A stretch of DNA of 32,772 bases from Altererythrobacter sp. (GCA_023260985.1 JALRKY010000046.1:1-32772), one strand, 5' to 3'. Shown: positions 25,204-32,772, numbered from the stretch's first letter. A program made the numbers and translations. The notes: generated by a model from the letters alone, not told the origin.

Positions 25204-25692
25204 ATGGCCGAACGAAAGACCAATGACGGGCGCAACACGTCTGGCACGAATGTCGATACCAAGCTGGTACGCGAACTCGCGGAACTGCTCAACGAAACTG
25301 GGCTCACCGAAATCGAAGTCGAGGACAACGATCGCAAGATCCGCGTCGCGCGCGGCGGCACGGTTGCCATGGCGGCGCCGATGGCGGCTCCCGTTGCTTC
25401 TCTTGCAGCAGCTCCGGCTGCTGCCGCTCCCGCGGCCGAACCCGCTACGGAAGCCCATGCCGATGCACTCAAGTCGCCGATGGTGGGCACAGCCTATCTT
25501 GCGCCCGAGCCGGGCGCGGCGAACTTCGTCAAGGTGGGCGACAGCGTGAAGCAGGGAGACACTCTGCTGATCGTCGAGGCGATGAAAGTGATGAACCCGA
25601 TCACCGCCAACAAAGCCGGCACGATCAAGGCGATCCTGATCGAAAACGGGCAGCCGGTCGAATTTGACCAGCCGCTCGTCGTCATCGGATAA
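25204..25692 (+). CDS. accB: Biotin carboxyl carrier protein of acetyl-CoA carboxylase
   Basis: A 162-residue carrier subunit. The N-terminal helix region (~15-50) is followed by an alanine/proline-rich flexible linker (~55-85). The C-terminal biotinyl domain (88-162) carries EAMKVMN, where K128 is the lysine that receives biotin. With AccC it forms the biotin-carboxylating half of acetyl-CoA carboxylase, which makes malonyl-CoA for fatty-acid synthesis; the carboxyltransferase subunits accA and accD are not in the window. GAGGGG lies a few bases before the ATG. accC begins three bases after its stop, so the two are one transcriptional unit. Confidence 0.97.
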   Translation: MAERKTNDGRNTSGTNVDTKLVRELAELLNETGLTEIEVEDNDRKIRVARGGTVAMAAPMAAPVASLAAAPAAAAPAAEPATEAHADALKSPMVGTAYLAPEPGAANFVKVGDSVKQGDTLLIVEAMKVMNPITANKAGTIKAILIENGQPVEFDQPLVVIG

Positions 25693-25695
25693 ACA

Positions 25696-27045
25696 ATGGC
25701 GATCAAACGTATCCTGATCGCCAACCGCGGCGAAATCGCGCTGCGCATCCACCGCGCAGCACACGAGATGGGCATCGAGACGGTGGCGGTGCATTCCACC
25801 GCCGATGCCGACGCGATGCATGTCCGGCTGGCCGACCAGGCGGTTTGCATCGGCCCGCCGCCTGCGAGCGACAGCTATCTCAACGTAGCCGCTATCATCT
25901 CGGCTGCCGAAGTGACTCACGCCGATGCGATCCACCCGGGCTATGGCTTCCTTTCGGAGAATGCCAAGTTTGCCGAAATCGTCGAAGCGCATAACATCGC
26001 GTGGATCGGGCCCAAGCCCGAGCATATCCGCACGATGGGCGACAAGGTAGAGGCGAAGCGTACCGCAGGCGCGTTAGGCCTGCCGCTGGTGCCCGGCTCA
26101 GACGGCGCGGTATCGCACTTCGACGAAGCGCGCAATATCGCCAAGGAAATTGGCTACCCCGTGATCATCAAGGCCGCTTCGGGCGGAGGCGGGCGCGGGA
26201 TGAAAGTGTGCCAGAGCGAGGACCAGCTCGAAACGCTGATGCAGCAGGCTGGAAGCGAGGCCAAGGCCGCGTTCGGCGATGCGACCGTCTACATCGAGAA
26301 ATACCTCGGCAACCCCCGCCACATCGAATTCCAAGTTTTCGGCGACGGTAACGGCAATGCAATCCACCTGGGCGAACGCGACTGCTCGCTCCAGCGCCGC
26401 CACCAGAAGGTGCTCGAAGAAGCCCCATCGCCTGTCATTTCGACCGATGAACGCCACCGCATGGGTGAAATCTGCGCGAAGGCGATGCGCGACATGGGAT
26501 ATCGCGGCGCAGGAACAATCGAGTTCCTGTGGGAGAACGGCGAGTTCTACTTCATCGAGATGAACACCCGCCTTCAGGTCGAGCATCCGGTCACCGAAGC
26601 GATCACCGGCGTCGACCTAGTACGCGAGCAGATCCGCATCGCCGAAGGCAAGCCGCTGTCGGTGGCGCAGGAAGATCTCGAATTCCACGGCCATGCGATC
26701 GAATGCCGCATCAATGCCGAAGACCCGTTCACATTCACGCCCTCACCCGGCGCCGTAAATTATTACCATGCATCGGGCGGCATGCATGTGCGGGTCGATT
26801 CAGGGCTCTACGCCGGCTACCGGATCCCGCCCTATTACGACAGCATGATCGCCAAGCTGATCGTCTATGGCCGCACCCGCGAAGGCTGCATCATGCGCCT
26901 TCGCCGCGCGCTCGAGGAAATGGTGGTGGAAGGGGTGAAGACCAACATCCCCCTGCATCAGGAACTGCTGCGACAGGACGACATCCTCAACGGCGACTAC
27001 AGCATCAAATGGCTGGAGGAATGGCTGGCCAAGCGCGAGGGGTAA
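25696..27045 (+). CDS. accC: Biotin carboxylase subunit of acetyl-CoA carboxylase
   Basis: A 449-residue ATP-grasp enzyme that carboxylates biotin on AccB using bicarbonate and ATP. The start [17 protein letters not shown] is the family signature. The glycine-rich ATP lid is [10 protein letters not shown] (161-170), and the catalytic cluster [14 protein letters not shown] gives E288, N290 and R292, the same numbering as the E. coli enzyme. The C-terminal biotin carboxylase domain runs through [13 protein letters not shown]. Length matches the family. It is coupled to accB with three bases between them. The downstream frameshifted GFA gene converges on it, 16 bases from its stop. Confidence 0.98.
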   Translation: MAIKRILIANRGEIALRIHRAAHEMGIETVAVHSTADADAMHVRLADQAVCIGPPPASDSYLNVAAIISAAEVTHADAIHPGYGFLSENAKFAEIVEAHNIAWIGPKPEHIRTMGDKVEAKRTAGALGLPLVPGSDGAVSHFDEARNIAKEIGYPVIIKAASGGGGRGMKVCQSEDQLETLMQQAGSEAKAAFGDATVYIEKYLGNPRHIEFQVFGDGNGNAIHLGERDCSLQRRHQKVLEEAPSPVISTDERHRMGEICAKAMRDMGYRGAGTIEFLWENGEFYFIEMNTRLQVEHPVTEAITGVDLVREQIRIAEGKPLSVAQEDLEFHGHAIECRINAEDPFTFTPSPGAVNYYHASGGMHVRVDSGLYAGYRIPPYYDSMIAKLIVYGRTREGCIMRLRRALEEMVVEGVKTNIPLHQELLRQDDILNGDYSIKWLEEWLAKREG

Positions 27046-27061
27046 TCCTCGCGCACTGCCG

Positions 27062-27507
27062 TCAACCGAGATCGAAACCAGCGTCCTTCGCTTCGGCGAT
27101 CGTTTCCGCGCCAATTAGCGGGGGATGATCCCCGGCGAGCTCGCACCAGACTGCTGCTTCGTCGCCGAAGATCTCGCGCTCGATTGGATATTGGTCCACG
27201 TCAACAAACAGCCCCGCAAGGAAGCTGCTATTGCTGGTCGGCGGGAATTTACACCAAAGATTGCTGCCGCAATGCTTGCAAAAGGCCCGTTCCGCCCAAC
27301 GCTTGAGCGGTACACGCTGACGCTATCCTCGCCCGCGATCGAAAAGCTCTCGCCGCTCAGCGCGGAATAGAACGACCCGCCCCACCGCCTGCACGTGGCG
27401 CATTGGCAGATTTCGACATGCTTCTTCGGCTGGTCGAGTGTGATCTGTAAGTCCTTGCAAAGGCAGTGCCCCTCGATCGCGCGCTGCTGATTGCCCGAAG
27501 TGGCCAT
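27062..27507 (-). pseudogene. Frameshifted GFA/CENP-V family gene
   Basis: A protein of the glutathione-dependent formaldehyde-activating (GFA) fold, split by one frameshift. The first frame gives zinc-ligand segments GHCLCKDLQI and ICQCATCRRWGGSFY and continues to DSVSVYRSS. From about 27298 the family sequence continues in another frame: WAERAFCKHCGSNLWCKFPP, LAGLFVDVDQYPIEREIFG and a normal C-terminus ending at a TGA at 27062. The total of 446 bases is one short of 149 codons, so a single deleted base between 27301 and 27298 explains it. All expected cysteines survive, so the lesion is recent or a sequencing error. The original frame alone stops at 27115. It starts three bases after the Lrp-family gene and was probably co-transcribed with it. 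Confidence 0.85.
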
Positions 27508-27510
27508 CCC

Positions 27511-27975
27511 CTAATACAGCGGTACGCCCGGCTCGTGCTTCGCGGTGCGGATCGTCAGCGAGGTCTTGACGCTTTCCACATTGGGTGCGGGCGTCAGCTT
27601 GCTGGTGAGGAATTCCTGGAAGCTCTGCAGGTCCTTGCTGACAAGCTTAAGGATGAAATCGATCTCGCCATTGAGCATGTGGCACTCGCGCACTTCGGGC
27701 AGCGCCTTCATATGCTCCTCGAATTCGCGCAATGCACTCTCGGCCTGGCTCTTGAGGCTGACCATGGCGAAGACCGTGATAGCGAAGCCAAGCTTAGACG
27801 CGTCGAGCTCGGCATGGTAGCCCTTGATCACCCCGTCTTCTTCGAGCCCGCGCACACGCCGCAGGCACGGCGGCGCGGTAAGCCCGACACGCTGAGCCAA
27901 TTCGACGTTAGTGACGCGGCCTTCGCGCTGCAATTCGGCAAGCAGCCGGCGATCGATCTCGTCTAGACTGGCCAT
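27511..27975 (-). CDS. Lrp/AsnC family transcriptional regulator
   Basis: A 154-residue feast/famine regulator. The N-terminal helix-turn-helix is at ~5-55 (IDRRLLAELQREGRVTNVEL, AQRVGLTAPPCLRRVRGLEE, DGVIKGYHAELD). The C-terminal RAM ligand-binding domain is at ~65-150 (AITVFAMVSLKSQAESALRE, MLNGEIDFILKLVSKDLQ, TLTIRTAKHE). Members bind amino acids and form octamers; the ligand is not readable here. AAAGG lies about nine bases before the ATG. A promoter with a 15-base palindrome lies upstream (28021-28066) and suggests autoregulation. The frameshifted GFA gene follows on the same strand after three bases. The divergent neighbour is the histidine-kinase-like gene. Confidence 0.95.
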   Translation of the reverse strand: MASLDEIDRRLLAELQREGRVTNVELAQRVGLTAPPCLRRVRGLEEDGVIKGYHAELDASKLGFAITVFAMVSLKSQAESALREFEEHMKALPEVRECHMLNGEIDFILKLVSKDLQSFQEFLTSKLTPAPNVESVKTSLTIRTAKHEPGVPLY

Positions 27976-28020
27976 AAATTGCGCCTTTCACTGGAAATCC
28001 GGCCCGTTTCGAACCGGAAA

Positions 28021-28066
28021 GTAACACAAACCGCCTTCTTGGGGCGTCAAAGATAATATTATTATC
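28021..28066 (-). promoter_or_regulatory. Candidate promoter and palindromic operator for the Lrp-family gene
   Basis: On the minus strand, TTGACG (28050-28045) is a good -35 box and TGTTAC (28026-28021) a plausible -10 box, 18 bases apart, leaving a leader of about 40 bases. Immediately upstream of the -35 is a perfect 6-bp inverted repeat with a 3-base spacer, GATAAT (28052-28057) and ATTATC (28061-28066). It is conspicuously AT-rich in a GC-rich chromosome. Its place beside the promoter fits autoregulation by the Lrp/AsnC protein; that is inferred, not shown. Confidence 0.45.
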
Positions 28067-28200
28067 CCTGACAGCAATTGTCCCGCTTTGCAACGCATCG
28101 AGAAACGCTCTCCGCAAGCCGAGGCGCTTGCTGTTAGGACAGGCTCGGCGTGAACCGTGGGAGCGCCGCCCTGCGCGATTCGCGCTTGCCTGGAGACGTG

Positions 28201-30003
28201 ATGTTTTTCGACGACCGCCTTGCCACTGTGTTGCGCCACCGCGCCACCAGCGAGCGAGGCGCGCGCACACAGTTCCGGCAGCTGCTCGACCTCCTCGGTA
28301 ACCGCAAATATGGGCGTGACGACAGCCTGGTGGCTGCCGCATGGTTGCGGCTCGGAGCATTGGGCGAGCAGATCCCAGCTTCCGAGCGGGCATGGATGAT
28401 TCGCGAGCCGGGCTGGCGCTTCCGCAACCCGCAGCTGGCCGCGCATTTGGCCGAGGACGAACCCGAAGTCGCTTCGGCTGCGTTGTCGAGTGCGGACCTG
28501 TCGGAAGAAGATTGGACCGCGTTGATCCCGCGCCTGCCGATCCGCGCGCGCGGCTTCCTGCGGCTCCGAAGGGAACTTCCGCCGGGGGCAGAGGCTCTGC
28601 TCGATCGACTGGGTATCCATGATCGCGGCCTGCCTCAACCCACTATCGAGGCAGAGGTCGATGCGCAAACGCTCGAACTGACTGAATACGAATCGTTGGC
28701 CGAAGATTTCGAGGCGCCTCCGATCCCCGAGCCTCAGCCGGAGCCCGAGCCGGTGCACGCAGCCACACCGCCACGCCGCTCGCGCCCTGCTATTCCCGCA
28801 CCCGGCACTTCGGACGAAAAGAGTGAGATCGCAGCTCTGGTCGAGAGGATCGCGCAATTCCGCCGCGACCGCAGCGCAGAACCACTGGCCAGCGACCTTT
28901 CTCCACGGCTCCCGCTGGGCGAGCAAGCCGTTCCGACCGAGCACACGATCGCTGGTTTTGCCTTTGCCAGCAACGTTGACGGGCGGATCGAATGGGCCGA
29001 TCCCGAAGTCGCGCCGATGGTGATCGGGCAGCGCCTGTTCGACCGTCGCGGCGCCGAAGGCAGCGGCTTGGCAGGCGCAATTGCCAGCGCCTTTGCGCAG
29101 CAGCAACCGATCGAGAGACTCACTCGCACGCTAGAAGGTGCAGGCGCGATCCGCGGCGAATGGGTAGTGGATGCGCACCCGCGCTTCTCGCGAACCGGGG
29201 GGCGCTTCTTCGGATATGTCGGACGTTTTCGCCGTCCGTTCGATCCCGGCAAATACGCAGTCGGTGCGCCGACCGAAGCGGACCGGATTCGCCAGCTGCT
29301 CCATGAGCTGCGAACTCCGGTGAACGCGGTTCAGGGCTTTGCCGAACTGATCCACCAGCAGCTATATGGCCCAGTGCCTAATGCCTATCGCGCATTGGCC
29401 GCCACGATCGCCAGCGACGCCGCCAGCATACTCGCCGGGTTCGACGAACTCGAGCGGCTGGCCAAGCTCGAAAGCGGTGCGATGTCGGTCGGAGGCGGGA
29501 ATACCGACCTGCTCGAGCTCACTCATCGCATGACCGAGCAGATCGCGCTGGTCCTTGCCCCGCGGATGGCAGGCATCGACCTGGCGCAGGGGCCGGAACA
29601 CAGCCTTTGGGTAGAGATCGATCGTGACGAGGCCGAAGCGCTGGCGTGGCGCATGCTCGCCACTCTCGCAGGCGCGGTCACAGCGGGCGAAGTGCTCGTT
29701 GCAGAGATCGAGTCCGATGAGGACCGGGCGCGGCTGTGGTGCCAGATTCCCGCGCAGCTCATCGCCGAAGACGACGTTTTCACAGCCGAGATCAAGCCGA
29801 GCGCCACTGGCCTTAGCGCGGGGTTGTTCGGAGCGGGTTTCAGCCTGCGGCTGGCGCGTGCCGAAGCGCGCGGTGCAGGAGGTGAATTGCAGCAAGTGGA
29901 GGATCGCGTCTGCCTCTCGCTTCCGCTCACGGCGGTGTCGCTGGGCAGCGGCTCGAGCGATGCAAGCGAGATCGAAGATACGCGCGGAAGCGAAGCCGTC
30001 TGA
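28201..30003 (+). CDS. Histidine-kinase-like protein with degenerate catalytic domain
   Basis: A cytoplasmic protein of about 600 residues, no membrane span. From the ATG at 28201: an unrecognised helical N-terminal region (~1-155), a proline/glutamate-rich linker (~160-215), and a PAS-like segment (~250-345; starts TIAGFAFASNVDGRIEWADP, with FFGYVGRF later). The HisKA phospho-acceptor segment QLLHELRTPVNAVQGFAE places the candidate phosphorylated histidine at H368. The ATP-binding part is eroded: where the N box should be there is WRMLATLAGAVTAGEVL without the asparagines, and no D-x-G-x-G G1 box; only a G2-like FGAGFSLRLARAEARGAGG remains. GGAG lies five bases before 28201, favouring it over the GTG at 28150. 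No response regulator is adjacent. It may be a weak kinase or a phosphotransfer protein. Confidence 0.82.
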   Translation: MFFDDRLATVLRHRATSERGARTQFRQLLDLLGNRKYGRDDSLVAAAWLRLGALGEQIPASERAWMIREPGWRFRNPQLAAHLAEDEPEVASAALSSADLSEEDWTALIPRLPIRARGFLRLRRELPPGAEALLDRLGIHDRGLPQPTIEAEVDAQTLELTEYESLAEDFEAPPIPEPQPEPEPVHAATPPRRSRPAIPAPGTSDEKSEIAALVERIAQFRRDRSAEPLASDLSPRLPLGEQAVPTEHTIAGFAFASNVDGRIEWADPEVAPMVIGQRLFDRRGAEGSGLAGAIASAFAQQQPIERLTRTLEGAGAIRGEWVVDAHPRFSRTGGRFFGYVGRFRRPFDPGKYAVGAPTEADRIRQLLHELRTPVNAVQGFAELIHQQLYGPVPNAYRALAATIASDAASILAGFDELERLAKLESGAMSVGGGNTDLLELTHRMTEQIALVLAPRMAGIDLAQGPEHSLWVEIDRDEAEALAWRMLATLAGAVTAGEVLVAEIESDEDRARLWCQIPAQLIAEDDVFTAEIKPSATGLSAGLFGAGFSLRLARAEARGAGGELQQVEDRVCLSLPLTAVSLGSGSSDASEIEDTRGSEAV

Positions 30004-30075
30004 AAGGTTGCGATGCGCGCTTGTTTCGCGCGAAGTTGCAATGTAGAGCGCGATCCGCATTACGCACCGCTGCTC

Positions 30076-30151
30076 GGGCCTGTAGCTCAGCGGTTAGAGC
30101 TGGCCGCTCATAACGGCTAGGTCGCGGGTTCGAATCCTGCCGGGCCCACCA
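30076..30151 (+). tRNA. tRNA with CAU anticodon, probably tRNA-Ile2
   Basis: A 76-base cloverleaf. The acceptor stem GGGCCTG pairs with CGGGCCC, the D-arm is GCTC/GAGC, and the anticodon stem GGCCG/CGGCT has loop CTCATAA (anticodon CAT). The T-arm is GCGGG TTCGAAT CCTGC, and the genome encodes ACCA at the 3' end. CAU anticodons belong to initiator Met, elongator Met or the TilS-modified Ile2. The C4-G69 and C5-G68 pairs, the short D-loop AGCGGTTA and the GGTCGC variable region resemble Ile2 more than Met, so Ile2 is preferred. A strong 38-base gap separates it from tRNA-Pro, likely the same precursor. Confidence 0.92.
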
Positions 30152-30189
30152 GCGGCGGCGGGTCTTGCCAGGTAATGTACGAAATCGGT

Positions 30190-30266
30190 CGGGGAGTGGC
30201 GCAGCCTGGTAGCGCACCTGTTTTGGGTACAGGGGGTCGCTGGTTCGAATCCAGTCTCCCCGACCA
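30190..30266 (+). tRNA. tRNA-Pro(TGG)
   Basis: A 77-base cloverleaf. The acceptor stem CGGGGAG pairs with CTCCCCG, and the D-arm is GCGC...GCGC with the AGCCTGGT loop. The anticodon stem CCTGT/ACAGG has loop TTTGGGT, giving anticodon TGG (proline, CCA/CCG/CCT codons by wobble). The T-arm is GCTGG TTCGAAT CCAGT, and ACCA is encoded. It follows the CAU tRNA and precedes a strong hairpin and the MATE gene on the same strand. Confidence 0.97.
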
Positions 30267-30268
30267 GC

Positions 30269-30312
30269 ATTTCGAGACGCGGGACCATCCGTGGGATGGT
30301 CCCGCCCGAAAT
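30269..30312 (+). other. Long perfect hairpin between tRNA-Pro and the MATE gene
   Basis: GCGGGACCATCC (30279-30290) and GGATGGTCCCGC (30294-30305) form a 12-bp perfect stem closed by a 3-base loop. It is extended outward by ATTTCG (30269-30274) and CGAAAT (30307-30312). No T-run follows, so it is not a standard intrinsic terminator. A further ATGGTCCC copy follows at 30311-30318. It starts three bases after the tRNA 3' end and ends 19 bases before the GGAGG of the MATE gene. It could be a tRNA processing or mRNA-end structure, a Rho-dependent pause, or a leader element of the transporter gene. Confidence 0.65.
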
Positions 30313-30342
30313 GGTCCCAAGCGAAGCGCGGGAGGTGCCACG

Positions 30343-31677
30343 ATGAAGCCAGCCCCCCTCGAAACCCGCGCGATCTGGGCCATAGCAATCCCTGCCATGC
30401 TGACCAATGTCGCCACCGCGCTGATCGGTATCGGCGACATGTGGATCGTCGGGCGGCTGGAAGATGCCGCCACGCAAGGCGCAGTGGATGTGGGCGCACG
30501 CCTGTTCGCGATGCTGTTCACCGTGATGAACTTCCTCAAGATGGGCACCACCGGCCTTGTGGCGCAGGAGGGGACACGCAGCGGCCCGCAGGCCCAGGCG
30601 GCTTTGCTTGCGCGCGGAATTGCAGTCGGGCTGGCCATCGCGGCGCTGCTGCTGCTGTTCAAGCCACTGCTGATGCCCGCACTGCTGGATGCCTTGGGCG
30701 CCCGGGGCGAAGTGCTCTCCTTCGCGCATATATATGCCGAGATCCGATACTGGACCGCGCCCGGCGTGATGCTCAACCTCGCGCTGATCGGCTTTCTGGT
30801 CGGGCACAGGCAGATGGGCGCGGTGCTGGCCATCGAAGTGATCTACAATCTAGTCAATGTCGCGCTCGGGCTGCTTCTGGCCTTGCATCTCGACTGGGGC
30901 ATCGCCGGGATCGGCTGGTCGAGCTTCATCGCCGAATACGCCAAGCTCGCGATCCTTGGCGTGCTGGTATTACGAGGCAATGCAGGTGGCGCATTGCTGG
31001 CTGCGCTGTCCGATCGCGCATTGCTCAGCTGGCAGGCCTTGCGGCCATTCCTCGGCGTCAATCGCGACCTGTTCCTGCGCACGCTCGTGTTGATGATCGC
31101 CCTCGCCGCGATCACCCGGCTTTCCGCCGAACGCGGCCCTGAAGTGTTGGCAGCCAACGGCATCATCTACCAGCTGTTCGTGTTCACCGCGCTGCTGCTC
31201 GACGGGTTCGAAAACGCGGCGCAAGTGCTCAATGGCGAGCGGCTGGGCGCACGCGACCGGGCAGGTTTTGCCGAATATGTCCGCGCGATATTGTGGCGGG
31301 GCCTGGCCGCTGCGGCAGTGGTGGCATTTGCCTTCGCCCTATTGGCAGACCCTATCCTCGCAAGCTTCGCCGCTACGCCCGAAGTCGCGCAGATCGCGCA
31401 GGCGCAGGCGATCTGGCTTGTCGCGATCCCCTTTGCAGGGGTCGCCAGCTTCGTGTTCGACGGCGTGTTTGTGGGTGCCAGCTGGACCCGCGCCATGCTG
31501 CTGTCGATGGCAGGGGCAGCCGTAGTCTTCGCAGTCGCGCTTTGGCTTAGCTGGCCGCTCGGCAATGGCGCACTGTGGGGCAGCTTCGTGCTGTTCCTGC
31601 TGGTGCGCGCAGGGCTGCAGGCGGTCCAGATGCCTCGCCTGATGCAGCGGGGCTTCGGCGAGGCGAAACCCGAATAG
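30343..31677 (+). CDS. MATE family efflux transporter
   Basis: A 444-residue inner-membrane protein with about twelve hydrophobic helices in two similar halves, as expected for MATE (multidrug and toxic compound extrusion) antiporters. The first helix has IWAIAIPAMLTNVATALIGI and GDMWIVGRL, the family's N-terminal substrate-pocket region; the loop RLFAMLFTVMNFLKMGTTG and the second-half motif ANGIIYQLFVFTALLLDGFE fit too. MATE proteins export cationic drugs, metabolites or siderophores using Na+ or H+; the sequence resembles the DinF-like branch, but this is uncertain. GGAGG is seven bases before the ATG at 30343. An in-frame extension back to 30175 runs through tRNA-Pro and is rejected. Confidence 0.94.
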   Translation: MKPAPLETRAIWAIAIPAMLTNVATALIGIGDMWIVGRLEDAATQGAVDVGARLFAMLFTVMNFLKMGTTGLVAQEGTRSGPQAQAALLARGIAVGLAIAALLLLFKPLLMPALLDALGARGEVLSFAHIYAEIRYWTAPGVMLNLALIGFLVGHRQMGAVLAIEVIYNLVNVALGLLLALHLDWGIAGIGWSSFIAEYAKLAILGVLVLRGNAGGALLAALSDRALLSWQALRPFLGVNRDLFLRTLVLMIALAAITRLSAERGPEVLAANGIIYQLFVFTALLLDGFENAAQVLNGERLGARDRAGFAEYVRAILWRGLAAAAVVAFAFALLADPILASFAATPEVAQIAQAQAIWLVAIPFAGVASFVFDGVFVGASWTRAMLLSMAGAAVVFAVALWLSWPLGNGALWGSFVLFLLVRAGLQAVQMPRLMQRGFGEAKPE

Positions 31678-31710
31678 AAAAGGGCCGCGCGCCCGAAAGC
31701 ACACGGCCCC
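31678..31710 (-). terminator. Rho-independent terminator of the TonB-dependent receptor gene
   Basis: On the minus strand GGGGCCGTGTG (31710-31700) pairs with CGCGCGGCCC (31691-31682) using two G-U pairs. A short loop separates the arms, and a TTTT run (31681-31678) follows. It lies 24 bases after the receptor stop and immediately beside the MATE stop, and may also slow transcription coming from the MATE side, though there is no T-run in that direction. Confidence 0.75.
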
Positions 31711-31734
31711 TTCTAGCTTCGTATCAGGCAGGGA

Positions 31735-32772
31735 TCAGAAAGTGATGCCGGCTTCCACACCCCAGATGCGCGGTTCGTTGACCATCGCGGTGAGGTTGTT
31801 GAAGTCGATGCCCGACACTGCCGATACATCATTGGTGATGTTGCGGCCGAACAGCGCGAAGTCATAGCGATCGGTGCGATAGCCGATGCGGAGGCCGCCT
31901 TCGAGCATCGAATCGTCGCTGAACTCGACCGACTGGTACAGGAAGAACTGCACCTTCGAGCGATAGGCCCAATCGGTGAAGAGATAGAACTCGCCAGCCG
32001 TGCCGGGGATCTTCTCGCTCAGGCCAAGCGACCAGTTGGCGGTCCACTTCGGTGCCTGCGGCAAGCGGTTGCCGTCGATCGAGTAGATGCCGCTCCCGAC
32101 CGTACGCTCGGGATCGAGCACGGTGCACGGCGCTGCGCAACCAGCGACATAGGCGTTCGGGTCGTTGATCTGCGTGTCGTTATACGACAGGCCCGCAGCG
32201 AATTCGACACCAGCCATCGGGCGTGCCTGCAGTTCGGCTTCGAAGCCATAGCCTTCGACCTCATCCGCATTGAGCAGCGTGGTGAAGTTGTTGGCGCCGC
32301 CGACGGCAGTCAGCTGCAGGTCTTCGGTGGTGAAATAGAAGCCGCCGAGGTTGAAGCGAACCTTGCCGTCGGCGAGGATCGTCTTGACGCCCGCTTCGTA
32401 GCTCATCGTGGTTTCGCTATCGGCGACCGAAATGTCGCGACCGAAGGCCAGGCGGCCCTGGATCGAAGGCGCGCGATAGCCGCGAGCCACGCGAGCATAG
32501 AAGTTCACATCATCCGAGGTCGGAACAGTCGCCGCGAGGTCCCAGGTAAGGACGCTATCGCTGACCAAAGTCGAGATCGGAGCAACCGGGCCGCCGAAGC
32601 CGAGGAACCCCGGACGGGTGTCGATCGGGCGCGAGGCCGTGAAATCGCGGCTGTCGTCATTGTAACGCGCGCCGGCCTGCAGGCGGACGCCATTGTCGAA
32701 TTCGTAGAAAAGCGAACCAAACACGCCCCAGGCTTCGCTGTCCTGGCGCTGCAATGCGACCGCCGCCGGAGT
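31735..32772 (-). CDS. TonB-dependent receptor, C-terminal part (partial)
   Basis: The last ~345 residues of an outer-membrane beta-barrel receptor; the 5' part is beyond the right edge. It consists of alternating amphipathic strands: GVFGSLFYEFDNGVRLQAGA, NFYARVARGYRAPSIQGRLA (the family's conserved barrel motif), FGFEAELQARPMAGVEFAAG-like strands, and GLRIGYRTDRYDFALFGRN. It ends in RIWGVEAGITF, the terminal phenylalanine that the BAM machine uses for insertion. These receptors import siderophores, vitamins, sugars or other scarce compounds using TonB energy; without the plug and N-terminal domain the substrate is not assignable. Sphingomonads often have dozens of such genes. A terminator follows the stop. 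Confidence 0.94.
   Translation of the reverse strand, partial: TPAAVALQRQDSEAWGVFGSLFYEFDNGVRLQAGARYNDDSRDFTASRPIDTRPGFLGFGGPVAPISTLVSDSVLTWDLAATVPTSDDVNFYARVARGYRAPSIQGRLAFGRDISVADSETTMSYEAGVKTILADGKVRFNLGGFYFTTEDLQLTAVGGANNFTTLLNADEVEGYGFEAELQARPMAGVEFAAGLSYNDTQINDPNAYVAGCAAPCTVLDPERTVGSGIYSIDGNRLPQAPKWTANWSLGLSEKIPGTAGEFYLFTDWAYRSKVQFFLYQSVEFSDDSMLEGGLRIGYRTDRYDFALFGRNITNDVSAVSGIDFNNLTAMVNEPRIWGVEAGITF

Noticed and set aside
30175..30342. N-terminal extension of the MATE gene by 56 codons
   Set aside because: The extension runs through tRNA-Pro and the hairpin, and the ATG at 30343 has an ideal ribosome-binding site and a normal MATE N-terminus.

Overview
The window is GC-rich, densely coding chromosomal DNA from an alphaproteobacterium, most likely order Sphingomonadales, family Erythrobacteraceae or a close relative. 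The evidence is gene content and order (mutY / DUF721 / thioredoxin genes / smc; rpmF-plsX-fabH-ihfA-merR; aroQ-accB-accC), many ATGA stop/start overlaps, a TonB-dependent receptor, and protein sequences that read like that group. The placement is from recognition, not a search. No prophage, transposase, CRISPR array or plasmid function was seen, and no gap between genes exceeds 300 bases.

Layout: (1) 1-3075, minus strand: serine hydrolase, nudC, FrnE-type DsbA and the start of an SDR gene, packed head to tail. (2) 3180-10037: a small membrane protein, mutY (minus), then DUF721/DciA-like, two paralogous thioredoxin-fold proteins (one periplasmic, one lipoprotein) and smc. (3) 10051-13088, minus: rpmF, plsX, fabH, ihfA and a MerR regulator. 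rpmF encodes only 59 residues. (4) 13286-13684: a MAPEG protein. (5) 13734-21497, minus: a nine-gene co-directional run: fsa, cobT, an uncharacterised small protein, nitroreductase, cysS, an unknown protein, a D-2-hydroxyacid dehydrogenase, another unknown, and an MBL-fold hydrolase. Several of these overlap by 4-8 bases. (6) 21692-27045, plus: priA, a glutathione S-transferase, aroQ, accB and accC. (7) 27062-27975, minus: an Lrp/AsnC regulator and a frameshifted GFA-family gene. (8) 28201-31677, plus: a histidine-kinase-like protein with a degenerate catalytic domain, tRNA-CAU (probably Ile2), tRNA-Pro(TGG), a strong hairpin and a MATE transporter. (9) 31735-32772, minus: the C-terminal part of a TonB-dependent receptor with a good intrinsic terminator.

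Most genes are housekeeping: fatty-acid synthesis (accB, accC, plsX, fabH), DNA replication, repair and segregation (mutY, DUF721, priA, smc, ihfA), translation (cysS, rpmF, tRNAs) and disulfide or redox biology. The most notable observation is a compound palindromic element of about 90 bp inserted in frame inside cysS, so that a mobile-like repeat is translated as an extra ~30 residues of an essential enzyme. Others are the single-base frameshift in the GFA gene, the histidine-kinase-like protein that keeps its phospho-acceptor His but has lost its ATP-binding boxes, a long hairpin between tRNA-Pro and the MATE gene, and palindromes overlapping candidate promoters at 3158-3179 and 28052-28066. 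I did not find a clearly novel multi-gene system.
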